Source: Buxus sempervirens (taxonomy: Eukaryota; Streptophyta; Magnoliopsida; Buxales; Buxaceae). From it: 64,000 bases of DNA. The notes below the pieces were generated by a model. That model had not been told where the DNA came from, searched no databases, and saw only the letters and a program-made list of their open reading frames with translations. Below, in pieces: positions 9,415-21,400 of this stretch. Each line of letters begins with the position of its first letter. Position 1 is the stretch's first letter. The stretch lies in contig OX387182.1 of NCBI GenBank assembly GCA_947561395.2, positions 52,661,283 through 52,725,282 on the forward strand. Direction: 5' to 3'. Position numbers and translations under genes: made by a program.

Positions 9415-12400
9415 TCAGGCTCGATGAGGATGGTGGTGGTCGAGTGCGGCGGCGCTAGTGGGACCCACGGGTGGCGTCCAGGCGTAGACAAGGAGGCCCG
9501 CAACGAGGACGGCGACGCCGCTTACGAAGCCTTTCGGAAGGGATGACGCGACCCCGATGTACGGAAGCGGGAGAGTGAAGGCGTAGACGGAAAGCGGAAC
9601 TGCAAATTGGAAAAAGACCTAAAAACAATTAGTCAAAGTCAAAGAAAATATACGTGATGGGGAGGGAGGGGGCGGTGAATCAGATTTCATGTATCAGAGT
9701 AATACATGAATCAGATTTCAGTGTATTTTTTTTGATTTTAATGTGCGAGGGAAGTTTCCCAGCATCAAATATAAAGCACGTGTTTCACATACATGTGGAC
9801 AAGTGTCTGCGGGGGTATTATGCCAAGGGATTTCACGCACGTGGAACACATGCGTAGGCAGCCTTTGGTCGGGAGATCGGTCAAGTCTAGTGGGCCATAG
9901 AGTTTGGTCTTGGGTCTGGAGGATCGAACTAGCCCAGCAGACCCAACACCGTTCTATGGTTCAACAAATACGGTGATTGCACTCCAGGAAACGTTGACTT
10001 GACAGGACACTCGGTCAATTATTGGTGGGGAGGCAGCAAATTGTTGCCTTGGCAAAGCAGCCTTTTTCTGTATGCTGGATCTCCCTACAGCAGTTCTTAA
10101 CAAATGCCAAGAGAATTGTCTCCATATGACAAGCAACAAGGGATTCTCCCTTTAACATGAAAGCCACATAAATATGATCACGCGCCCATCGTATTCCAGA
10201 AACCAGTGACTTTAACCCCAAAGGGTTGGCCTCGTGGTCAAGGCTTGGAGCATGGGGTGTGCTCCCTCAAAGGCTCGGTAATTACCCGGCTTGTGTGGGA
10301 CGGGGGTGTTGCACAAGCCCTTGAGGATTAGTCGTTGTGTGCACAAGCTGGCCCAAATACCCCAAGTTCCCAAAAAATCAAAAAAAACCAGTGACCTCAA
10401 CTCCCAAGTAGGGTTCCTGATGACGAAGAAATTACCTGAAAATGTGGATGCCAAGCAAGAAACCACAGCAGAAGAGATCTTGAGGAGGTGCAGGAGGGAT
10501 ATGTTATAGCCCATGTTGACGATGACGAACATTATTGGCAGCAATGGTGCACCTTCACATCCTGTTGCCAGTCACAAGCCAAAGTAATCGGAACAAGATT
10601 AGGAAGCATTGGAATGCTTAAGGATATAGAAGGGGTAAAATATATTGATTGATGTTTATGAGCATTAAAGTTGAAATATATTCATCTATACTATTAGTAA
10701 ACCAACCCTAGCCATCCTTTCTTCTCCCCATAAATACCCTCCACAACACATAAAACCCCAAAATAAAACTACCATCCTAATCCACTCTCCAACTTCAACC
10801 GCCTACTTTCATGCTAATAGAAATAGAGTTATCTCCAAATAAAACTATCCAAAGAGGTGTGCCGACATGCAATAATGCGTGTGCCTCCACTAGTTCAAGT
10901 AACTAATAAGCATAACATAAACTGACTCCTTTCAGAATAATTATAAAATAGAGTGTCTTTTGAAACATAAAGTTGTCAAGGGAAGATTGGAAACCATTCC
11001 ACAAGTCCCAGATAACCCATCAAAAAGATTGAACGCATCTGTTTCAATAGAAGAAACAGCCCAGATCACAAAACCTGTACACCAAGTGCAGTCATTCCTA
11101 ATGAGAGCCTGTAAATAATAAATATCCAGCAGCAAGCTTGAATTCTTACATAATTAGCATTAAGACACTTTTAGATTACTGAAAACCTGTCAAGTATGAG
11201 ACACGGGACTGGTAACTGGTTGATCTATGACTTGTAAGAGTTTGAGATGTATGTGTAAGAAAATACTAATGGCAAGTAAGAGAATTTCATAGTTCTGACA
11301 TAAGCTATTTTGGGTGCCATTTTCGTCTTCACGTCCACGTGTCAATTCTGCTGACATGTGCATAGGTCTAGAGATTCTAACCAGAAGAGACAAGTCCAAT
11401 GTGGGCCTAAACCGCAATGACATGAATGTTCAGCGACATTGCCAGAAACAAGAAGGCTCAGGTCTCTAAGGCGTGAAAGGCTATGGCAAGGGAATGTTGG
11501 ACAAAAGAATTGGCTTTTTAACATAAAAAAATTGGATTATGTTCTTTATGCAATTGGATGGAGATTTGTTTTTGGCCATTCTGAAGAAGAAGCAAATCTT
11601 ATTTTGAGCCACATAACATAATTCTGGACCAAGTTGAATCACAGAGATTGTTTTACCAAGATACCAAGATTTTCCTGCTTGCACATGGGAGAAGCCCCAA
11701 GTATATTCAAGAAACATATTCGTAAGCCTCTAAGCAGATCTGTTAATTTGAACTTTGATTTAAGTGAATGATAATCTTCAACAATTCAACGACTCAGTTT
11801 CCAACATGCTGGTGACATCATCACAATTTTGGACTCATACAAGGAGGCTGCTCACTGATGGATCACGATCCAACCAATAGGAGCCGAGCATGATATTGTA
11901 CCAATCCTAACAAGGGAGGAATTATCATTTTCCTAAGAAAAATGGTGGTGACGTCTTTTTCCCCGGTCAGCCTACTTGAATGAGACATGCAACCACAACA
12001 TCTGGGCAGAAAATAGCATCCTGCACCCAGCAGGAATGAACTAAAGCGAGGTCAGCAAATCTTAGTTGAACTCAATCGTCCTGGCTTTACCCAGATTAGG
12101 CTGATCCACCTACTTCCGTGTAGATTATACCAGGCTAAACCAAAACCTCAGAATCAGGTTGCTCCTAGCACAGATGAACCGGTCCAACTCATTCTATTTC
12201 CACTTATTTGTGTTCTGGTTATTCCAGTATAACTTATAGTTCATATGTTTAATGAATTGCTATTATTATTACTACATATTTACTCAAAAATAACTAGATG
12301 TAATTTGACTAGTAGGTATAATATAAGAATAATCATTAAGGGTATCCATTCAATATTTTACTCCATCAGAATTATATAAGGGTATAAGGAAAAGCATTGA

Positions 12401-15400
12401 TTTCTAAAGCAGAAGCTATACTTACCACTTGATAAAGAACCAAGATTCAAAAAGCAGGCCGCACCATCTTTAAGGTAACTCGGAAGTTGGTTAAATGGAA
12501 CACCCCATAAAATTGATAAAACAGGTAGGAAGAGGCATATAAAAAGAGCCTGCATAAGGATTAAAAAAAAAAAGCATATGAACCTTCAATGTTATTTGCA
12601 GACTAAAATTTCTTATGGTTAATTATCTGACTCATACACACAGGCTAGAACTTACCTGGAAAGCCGATCCGTAAGAGTTTACAACAAAAAGATCTACTGA
12701 ACCTTCCTGCAGTGATTATTGGAATATAGTCATGTGACCATAAAACATAGTAAATTGAGGAGTTACTTCTCTCCCAACTAAACCAACACCAATTTTGACC
12801 TGCTTTCAATTTTTCTATTTAGCAGTATCTTTTGAAAATTATAGTGCCATTTTGAATCATGGAATGCATTATGGTTTCAGTTTGCCAGCATACATACCTT
12901 TAGTTTCCGAGGAGCATCCAAAAAGATTATTTCCTACCAATGACAAAATGTTGAATATCAATAGAGGCAATTTACATAAACCTGAACAATGGCAGAGTTT
13001 TTCAAATCTATTTTTTAATGTTAACAACCTTCAACACGGTGTCAGCGGCTTGAAATAAAAATGAAGATATCATCAAAAGTGTCCAAAAGATACCAGCTCC
13101 TTTGAATGAAAGACCAGTACCAGATCCACTGCACAAGTGAAACAGATAAAGAATCCAAGCATAAACATGGTATATATTAAAAAATAATTCCTATAGGATC
13201 TTCCAGTGAAATCTAACAGCCAGCAAGAGATGGTTTGAACTGCCACACACTAGTTCTTGCAGATTCCTAAGCAAGAAAATTTGCATTAACACCCATTGAG
13301 GTGTAGGCCATGGATCAATATTAAGCAATGAGAAGATAATTGGTTGTCATGAACTAATTTAAAATTCCAGTGATGCTTTTCTTGATGCTTGGATTCTCTA
13401 TTTTTACATAAATGGCCACCTTTTTTGTATAAACAAGGTCATGAGCAGTATATTTGAATAAGTTTGATACAGTGATTTGATGCTTCCCCCCTCTCAATAA
13501 CAGAGAGAGAGATTCACAATGTAGACATTTCAAACTATAGGTACCCAGAAAAAGCTTTAAAGAAAAAAAAAGCGAACTAACCTTTCACCAGGGAAAATTT
13601 TGATTCTAGATTAGCAAACATGAACATGTATGTACATAAACACACACTTGTACATATACATGCCTGGAAATTCTGCTTCCAGCTCAATATGATGAGCCAA
13701 TCTAGATGAAGTCATAATATTCTCATTGTGCAGCATAGTGAATTGTGTGACCACAAATTTGGAAGGGCTCTCAAAATTATGATAACATATTTTTCATCAA
13801 TCAAGTTATTCACAAAGGCTTTCAAATCACCAATCATAGCTAAAAACTTTCTAAGATTCTCAATCATTCTAACATTGGAAGCTATCTTGTAAGTCACAAA
13901 TTTCATCATTAGTGCCCGTAATCCAGTAGCTAATGTATGAATGTAAGCCTTGTTATATGGCACACGAGTATGGTAACTCTAAAAATATTGGCTGAAGGGC
14001 TAGATAAACCTTGTCATATGGAACAAAAGCATGCTATCTCTAATTACACCACATTTATCTTGGTAGTTGTTGGTCTTAGGTCTTCACAACAACAGCAACT
14101 CATGGTTGAGCTAGTTCTCAACTTGAAACATGCAACAGTATTTTTTCCCCCTTGTTATATGGCACGAGTATGCTACCTCTAAACATATTGGCCTAAGGGC
14201 TAGCTAAACCTTGTTATATGAAACCCAAGCATGCTATCTCTAAACATATGGGCCTAATGCCACACATATCTTGGTAGTTGTTGGTCTTAGGTCTTCACCA
14301 CAAAAGCAACTTATGGTTGTGCTAGTTCTCAACTTGAAACATGCTACAGTGGCATAAAAAACATGGAATATACTAATGAATCACAATCCATCTTTTTTTA
14401 AAGAAAAAAAGAGCCTAGTTTAAAATGCACAAGGACCATCAAATAAAATGGAATAAACTCTCAAATTAGAGCGATGACTCAAGCTTATACGTCTTTTTAA
14501 TTTCTTAAACATCAGGTGCTCTCTCACGAACTGACCAAGCCTTCAAAGGTCTCCTAAAAGTATCTTAGGGGCATTCCATAATGGTTTAAACAACCATTAA
14601 GGGTATCTCAAGGTTCTTATGGTAATCAAGAGAGTAATTGAGAATTAAATGAGGTCCTAAGAAGGTTTTTAGGGATGTTCTTAAAATATCCTTTCCAACC
14701 AAGCTTTACCGTTTTGGGAAGCACGAAATGAAATTTAAGCCACCAATTCGCTGGAAAAATTTAAAATACAACAAAAAAATTTAGTTTTTTGGGTTTTGGG
14801 GAAATTCCGCCCAAATTGAGCAAAATTTCACCTATTTAAATGGCAAAAAACTAAATTTAAAAAAAAATTACATTTCCCCTAGTTTCACCCCGTTTCACTT
14901 AGCACACCATTGCGTTTCACTAGCTCTTCCCCCTCAAAAAGTACAGCTAGGGGGGAAAATTCCGAAACGAAAAGGCATTGTTTCCAACCAAACCAATAAA
15001 ATTGTTGAACCCAATCCTTAGAAAAATAGTTCCACATTGAACTAACTACTCAACCAAAACACTCAAACAATTGAACTCTCTTAATAAGGAAATAAAAAGG
15101 GTTTTATAGATTAGCTCAATATGGAATCACCTTATATTGACAATATATGTTGTTAGTAGAACAATACCAAGTACATAGGTTCAAGAAAGCTAGGATCTTG
15201 ATGGAGATCCAGAAGGAAGAAGAAAATGAGGTAGATGAGATTCTAGTTTCTGTAAGAAAGCATGCCCACAGTTGGAGGGAAGAACCTATTTTTATAAAGA
15301 TCCTCTTGTAAGCAAAATTAATAATTTAGAATACTAAATTTATTTCACATACCTCCAGCCAGTGTGATTAAGGATTACAGATGAAGAGATGCCAACAAGT

Positions 15401-18400
15401 ATGTCTCTATGAGCAGCCTTTTTTTTTGATAGGTAATGAAACTATATTATTATATAAGTAGTTTAGTTACTGTTTTATAGGTACACAGATAGTATACCTA
15501 TACCACATAACCATTTACAAGCTCACTTATCCCCCCTAATCTTGGACCATATACATAGGAAGAAGTCCACCCCCTATGAGCAGCCTTTTTTTAAGAGAAT
15601 AATATTGCAAAGAATGATTTTGGGAAAATTTTCAGATTTTTCACTGGACGAGCACGACAGATGGGATCATAGGCATTTTTTACACAAACCACATTAGAGC
15701 TTGAATTCCAAAATTCCTGGCCCACCATCACTTTTAATAGATAAGATTAGGCCTTACCACTTAAAAACCATATCTAAGGGTACTGAGCATTATCTGATTA
15801 TGCAGCATTTTGGAGCAAACTAAACACTTTTAAGGGTACTAGTGGCATTGTGCCACCTCAAGTCTCCTACTAGGAGATGTGAACCATCTCCTACTCCTAG
15901 TAAATGTGCACCATCTCCTACTCCTAGTAAATTTGCTAATTTAAGATGTAGTTGGTCTCCACCGACTAAAGAGCTCACATAGATCAGGCCAAAATAGCTC
16001 TAATCCACATGGGTCCCATGGGCTGACTTTAAGTGGATGACCCAAAGATCAGCACAAAAATGATCAACAAATAAAAATTAACTAGATACATATGATCTTT
16101 ACATGATTATAATGCTTGTAAAACAATCTACTTAATAAGAGCTTATTGAAGATATATAAAAATAAGCTTGTACATTCCTATTGATGTAACATGGCAGATA
16201 TTACTGTGTCAGTATATACAGATCTTATGAATTTAAGAAATTTTTTTTTTCATTGTGGAGGTCTATGAATTCATTCATCATTAATTCAAATAACTCTTTG
16301 GGTCCTCAGAAACATAAGTATAATAAATTTCTTATTTTTTTTCAGAGACTTACGTTTTTTTTTTGCTTTTTGATAAAAGAATGGTTGAGACGACCCTCTG
16401 AAAAAAAATTATAACTATTGAGATGTATGTACTAAAATTATTACTGTTTTTCTGGACTTAAATATATTACTCTTTAAGGAAAAGATTTTTAAGATGACCA
16501 TTTGAAATCAGTTTAAAAATATGATTAGAGTTTCTGTTTGAAATCATAAGGATAAAAATAAAAAAAATAAAGTGGAACAGTTACAATGCAGCTTTGTATA
16601 TAACAACTATATTTCAGGGATCAGCAGTGCTAACATACCTTGCAACAGTAATAATTACACCAACAGCAACAAGAATGCAACCAAGTATTTGATTTATTCT
16701 ATATCGTCTCCCAAGGAAAATAAATGACAAGATAAGTTGCCACACAAGAAATGTCTGCAGAAAAAGTAAAGACATGTTAGTAATTTCAATAACTTCATAT
16801 AAAACATGTCTTTCTTCAACAGAAAAAATGAAAGATAATTCTTGACATGAATACCTGAGACAATATTGGGATAGATGCCCCAGAAAGAATGGCTTTCCAT
16901 GGATCAAAACAAATAAAAAACATCAGACCACAATAACCAATTGGATGACTTGATCATTCTTACAACTATCAAAGAAAATGCATGATCCAAGTAGGTGGAA
17001 AAAATATCACAAATTTTATTGGCACCAGAAAAGAAAAATAGCTCAAAAGAAAATACAAAAGATGCCACTGTTGTGCTACCCCAGTCATGCGATATGTGAT
17101 AAATGACTGGGTATGGGCAAGACAAGCACTCTTAAAAATAATTAAAAAAGCTTGCAATGAAGATTACAAAATATAAGTACAGAAGTGTTCCCTGGGAGCA
17201 ACTAATAATCAAAAATCACAAAAGAACATTCCCTCTTACCCTAGACACAATAAGGGCTGCAGAAACACTTAACAAAAAAATTAAAAATAAAAAAGCGAAC
17301 TCACGTACTTTAGAGAGCAAACTCTTTAAAGGACTTCAATAATAATAGGCAATCTTCTCAAAACACTCCCAGAAAACAAACACTAAACTACAAGATCATC
17401 CCTTCCCCACAAGACAATAGAAAGCACCCAAAGCCTCTCAACTGGAGAAGCATCTCCTGAAAGGATAAAACATTTCATCTCCATCATGGATATTGGAGAA
17501 CTCTCTACAAGATAGGAGCTCTGCAAAAGTCTAAGATTCAAACCCTTCAATAGAATCCCAAAACTCTATTCTCAGTGGGAACACTATTCTAAGTGGATTG
17601 GGTGACATTCCCCCACTTATTTCACATAAAAACGTCAACCAGTCATCTCTAGTTGGTTATGTCCAGAAAATTGGTATTCATTTGGAAGAGGGGAGAATGG
17701 AACGTTTTCGAATTGTTGGATGGTTAAGGCCTCAGAATTCCCAAGTTATTTTAGATGTGGATGGGCTTCCAAAGGCAATCCAGGCATGAGTGCTGGTGGA
17801 GGTATTTTCTGTACAAGGCATGGTAATTTAATTTTTGCTTTTGCAAAGAATTATGGTCATACTACCAGCACAGTAGCTGAATTTTGAGCTTCTTGTGATG
17901 GGATTAAATATGAAAAAGAGTTACTTTTTGATTCCCATGTCATATCATGCTCGTTATAGGTACATTGGGTATGATGAAGAGTTCGGGTGCCATAACTATG
18001 CTATAATTTGTGAACATGTATCCCCAATTTCTCAGTTCATCTATTCTATTAAGTTTTCAACTTGATGAAAGGAGATCATTTTTCTTGCAAACAAATGAAT
18101 TATACATTTATGATCTATTAATATCCATTTCTTTAACGTGAATTCAGAAAAAAAATCTAATAGAAATTAAATATCCCATAAGCTTAAATGGGAAAAACAT
18201 TTTCTTAACATTTATATTAATTTTTCACCTTTTTGTAATTTTTCTATTTTAAATTCAAAATAATTTTTAATGATTTTTTTTTTGTGCTGTGGAACTACAT
18301 GGATCCCTTATGTAATGAAATTGACAAAAAGAACCCTTATTATGATAATTCAATCATGTGTTATTCAACAACATTGTTCCCCTCTACTCTCTCTATAATT

Positions 18401-21400
18401 GTACCTACAATTACATATAAGACACACCAAATACAATTTTCTTCATTACAAGGCTTGTGTTCAATGAGTGCTACTTTGGCAAATAGTTTTAAAGACGCCT
18501 TTTTGCTTTCTTTGTGCTTTTCCTGTAGCTTCAGTTTCACCCTCAAAGACCAAGTAATAACAGAATTTACTTACTGAAGACACTTTTGATAGCTAAACGA
18601 AGTTACATTAAATAATGCATACAAATTAAGATTTCAAAAGTGGCCACAAGCATTTGAACATTATGGAAAGGAAATACAAGCATAATTACAAAGGCTCAAA
18701 ATTTTTTTACCTCCGGCAGCCATTCCAGAAGCTGCACCGAGAGCCTCTAATAGACCAATAGCAAGATAAGGGGTCTTTGGCAAGGAAAGCATCTCATCCG
18801 TAACAATACCGGCATTATAGCGTATGTACAAGACAGAGAAGTATACAATCACATAACTGAAGAATAAAAAAGAATAGTCAGATGTCCTAAAGATTAAATC
18901 AATTCTATAAAACAAAATGGAATATTTCATGCTATTTGTAACTGTATCTAAACTTTACCCTTGAATGATCAACCCTAGGGTATCTTTATCTATATTAAAT
19001 TATAAACACAAAACAAAAAATCAACCATTTAGGGCTGATGAGAATGTATGCATTTGCATGACTTCCCTCAAAGAAAATAATAGAGCTGGTTGATAAAAGT
19101 GACTGAAGTAGTAAGCTAAGCTGACGATTATAATCTGAAGGACACACTCATGCCAAGTTATGCATGTAAGGGTCGAAAGTCGTAACCCAATATAGATCCT
19201 ACCAAAGCAGGCTTGGGAGGGGTAGACTGTCACGCCCCAAATCCAGCATTAACAATAATGGAAATTCATGAATTTGAGTGACTACAATTCTCACCTCACA
19301 TGAGAATTAAGCCATGCACGTGTCCTATTCTATCAAAATCAATTCAAACAGAAAAAAAATAATCCAAATTCAAAAAACCGAGACTAGGCACAACTAAAAA
19401 CAATCAGAATATAATATTAAATCAATAAAATTGCAAAAACCATTCATTAATGATGAAATAAGCAATTCGATGTAGAGTATAGAGATGCAAACTTTTTTGA
19501 GTCTACTTTTCCTTTGAAACATAAAGTTGCAATAGGTTCAGATTTCTTCAAGTCAAACTAAAGAGGCAGAACCTGAACCTGGTCTTGGAAATGAACCATA
19601 ATTACAACCTGAATTAAGAAGTAAAAGGACTAGAAAAGAAACTAGTTTTGGTGATGATTTTTATGCATATTGATAGACAATGATCCTGCAACCTATGATA
19701 AGGCCATATATTCCCCTAATGCTGTATTTTGGAGGCAAGCCATTAATGATGAGTTAGATTCCATTTTAACAAATCACACTTGGGAATTAGTTGATTTATC
19801 GCCTTGAACTAAATCCATAAGCTGCAAGTATATTTTTAGGAAGAAACTAAAAACAAATGGTTCTATAGATTAAGTATAAAGCTAAAATAGTAGCTAGGGG
19901 TTTTAGTCAACAAAAAGAAGTAGATTACTTTGACACTTATGCACAGGATGCCAAAAAAACTACTATTAGAATATCGATAGCCTTAGCAACTATTAATAAA
20001 TTAATAATACATCAAATGGATGTAAAAACAGCATTCATAAATGGTGATTTGGAAGAAGAGATATATATAACTCAACCTGAAGGATTCGAGGTACTTGGTA
20101 AGGAGCATAAAGTGTGTAGATTAGTTAAATCCTTGTATGGATTAAAACAAGCACCTAAACAGTGGCATGAAAAATTCGATAGCATGCTTGTTAAAAAGAG
20201 AATTAGGACAGGCTAATGTAATTCTTGGAATTAAAATTATTAGAGAATTAGGTAGAATTATATTAACCAAATCACATTATGTTGAAAAAGTTCTAAAGAA
20301 ATTTGGAAAATTTGAATCTGATTTATTGTCCACTCCCTATGATTCTAGTATATATTTGAGAAAGAATTCTAGTTATGTAGTTTCTCAAATTGAGTATGCT
20401 AGAGCGATCGATTCTCTCATGTATTTTGTGAACTGTACTAGACCTGATATAGCATATGGAATAGGAAGACTCAGTAGATACACAAATTTAGTAGAATCTA
20501 AATTTAACAGATCCCTTGACTAAGCCTCTAAGTAGAAAACTATTACTAGCATATCCAAGGTGATGGGTTTAAGGCCCATAGAATGAACAACCCATGGTGG
20601 CAACCCAACCTACATGAATAGAGATCTCAAGAAGTATGTGAAAAATAAGTCACTTGAGCTGTCTGTCAAAGCACTACAAATTGTGTAAATTTATACTTGA
20701 GACTCCTATCCCCATGACGTAAATAGTACATACTACAATGTTCTGAGGCTGAGTAATTAACTTTTAATGATTTCCATATCTTTATAGGTGGTGTGATTAG
20801 TGCAGTTTAGCCATTTAATGGAATTACCTATGTGAGTGTAGAGGTGGAGCCGCCTTTGTTGAAAATTTGGACATTCTTTAGAGCATTCATGAAACCAGCC
20901 GGTGCATGGCCGTTTGAACGTCAACCCGAGAAGAACTTACCCGGGGATATGCTAGTAGCTTGATTTACAACAAAGAGATTAGGTTTAATAATTTATTCTA
21001 CTAGGTCTTTGTGAATCCTATTCTGTAAATCCTAAATATCAGTTCAAGTCAAAAAGACACAGGTATCATTGTAAATTAGAATTTTTTGTCACTCAAACAA
21101 TAATTTTAATTTTGAGACTTATGGAGGGAATTGTTGTAAAAATTTCTGTTTTGATAATTCTCAAAATTGGTTCTTTTGGTGTTCATTCATTCATGTAGTT
21201 GCCTTTTATCTTTTATGAATATCTTTAGTCCCACATTTGAAACTTACAAAAAGTTTTAAGTGTTTATATGTATTAATGAGGATCTAAAAGGTGGAGGCCT
21301 AAAAGGGAGTGAACCTAGGGAATAATTTGGGTGTGTCCAAGCTGTTTTTTGGATCACGCGAGCCGCCACCCGCTGTCGCCGTTCGTCTAGTAAGTCAGTC

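Noticed and set aside
11088..11123. Possible extra CLT1 exon on the - strand (LSLGMTALGVQ between AG and GT-like sites)
   Set aside because: It would break the phase between the exons at 12426 and 10561, which join perfectly without it to give SGCEGAPLLP as expected for the family.
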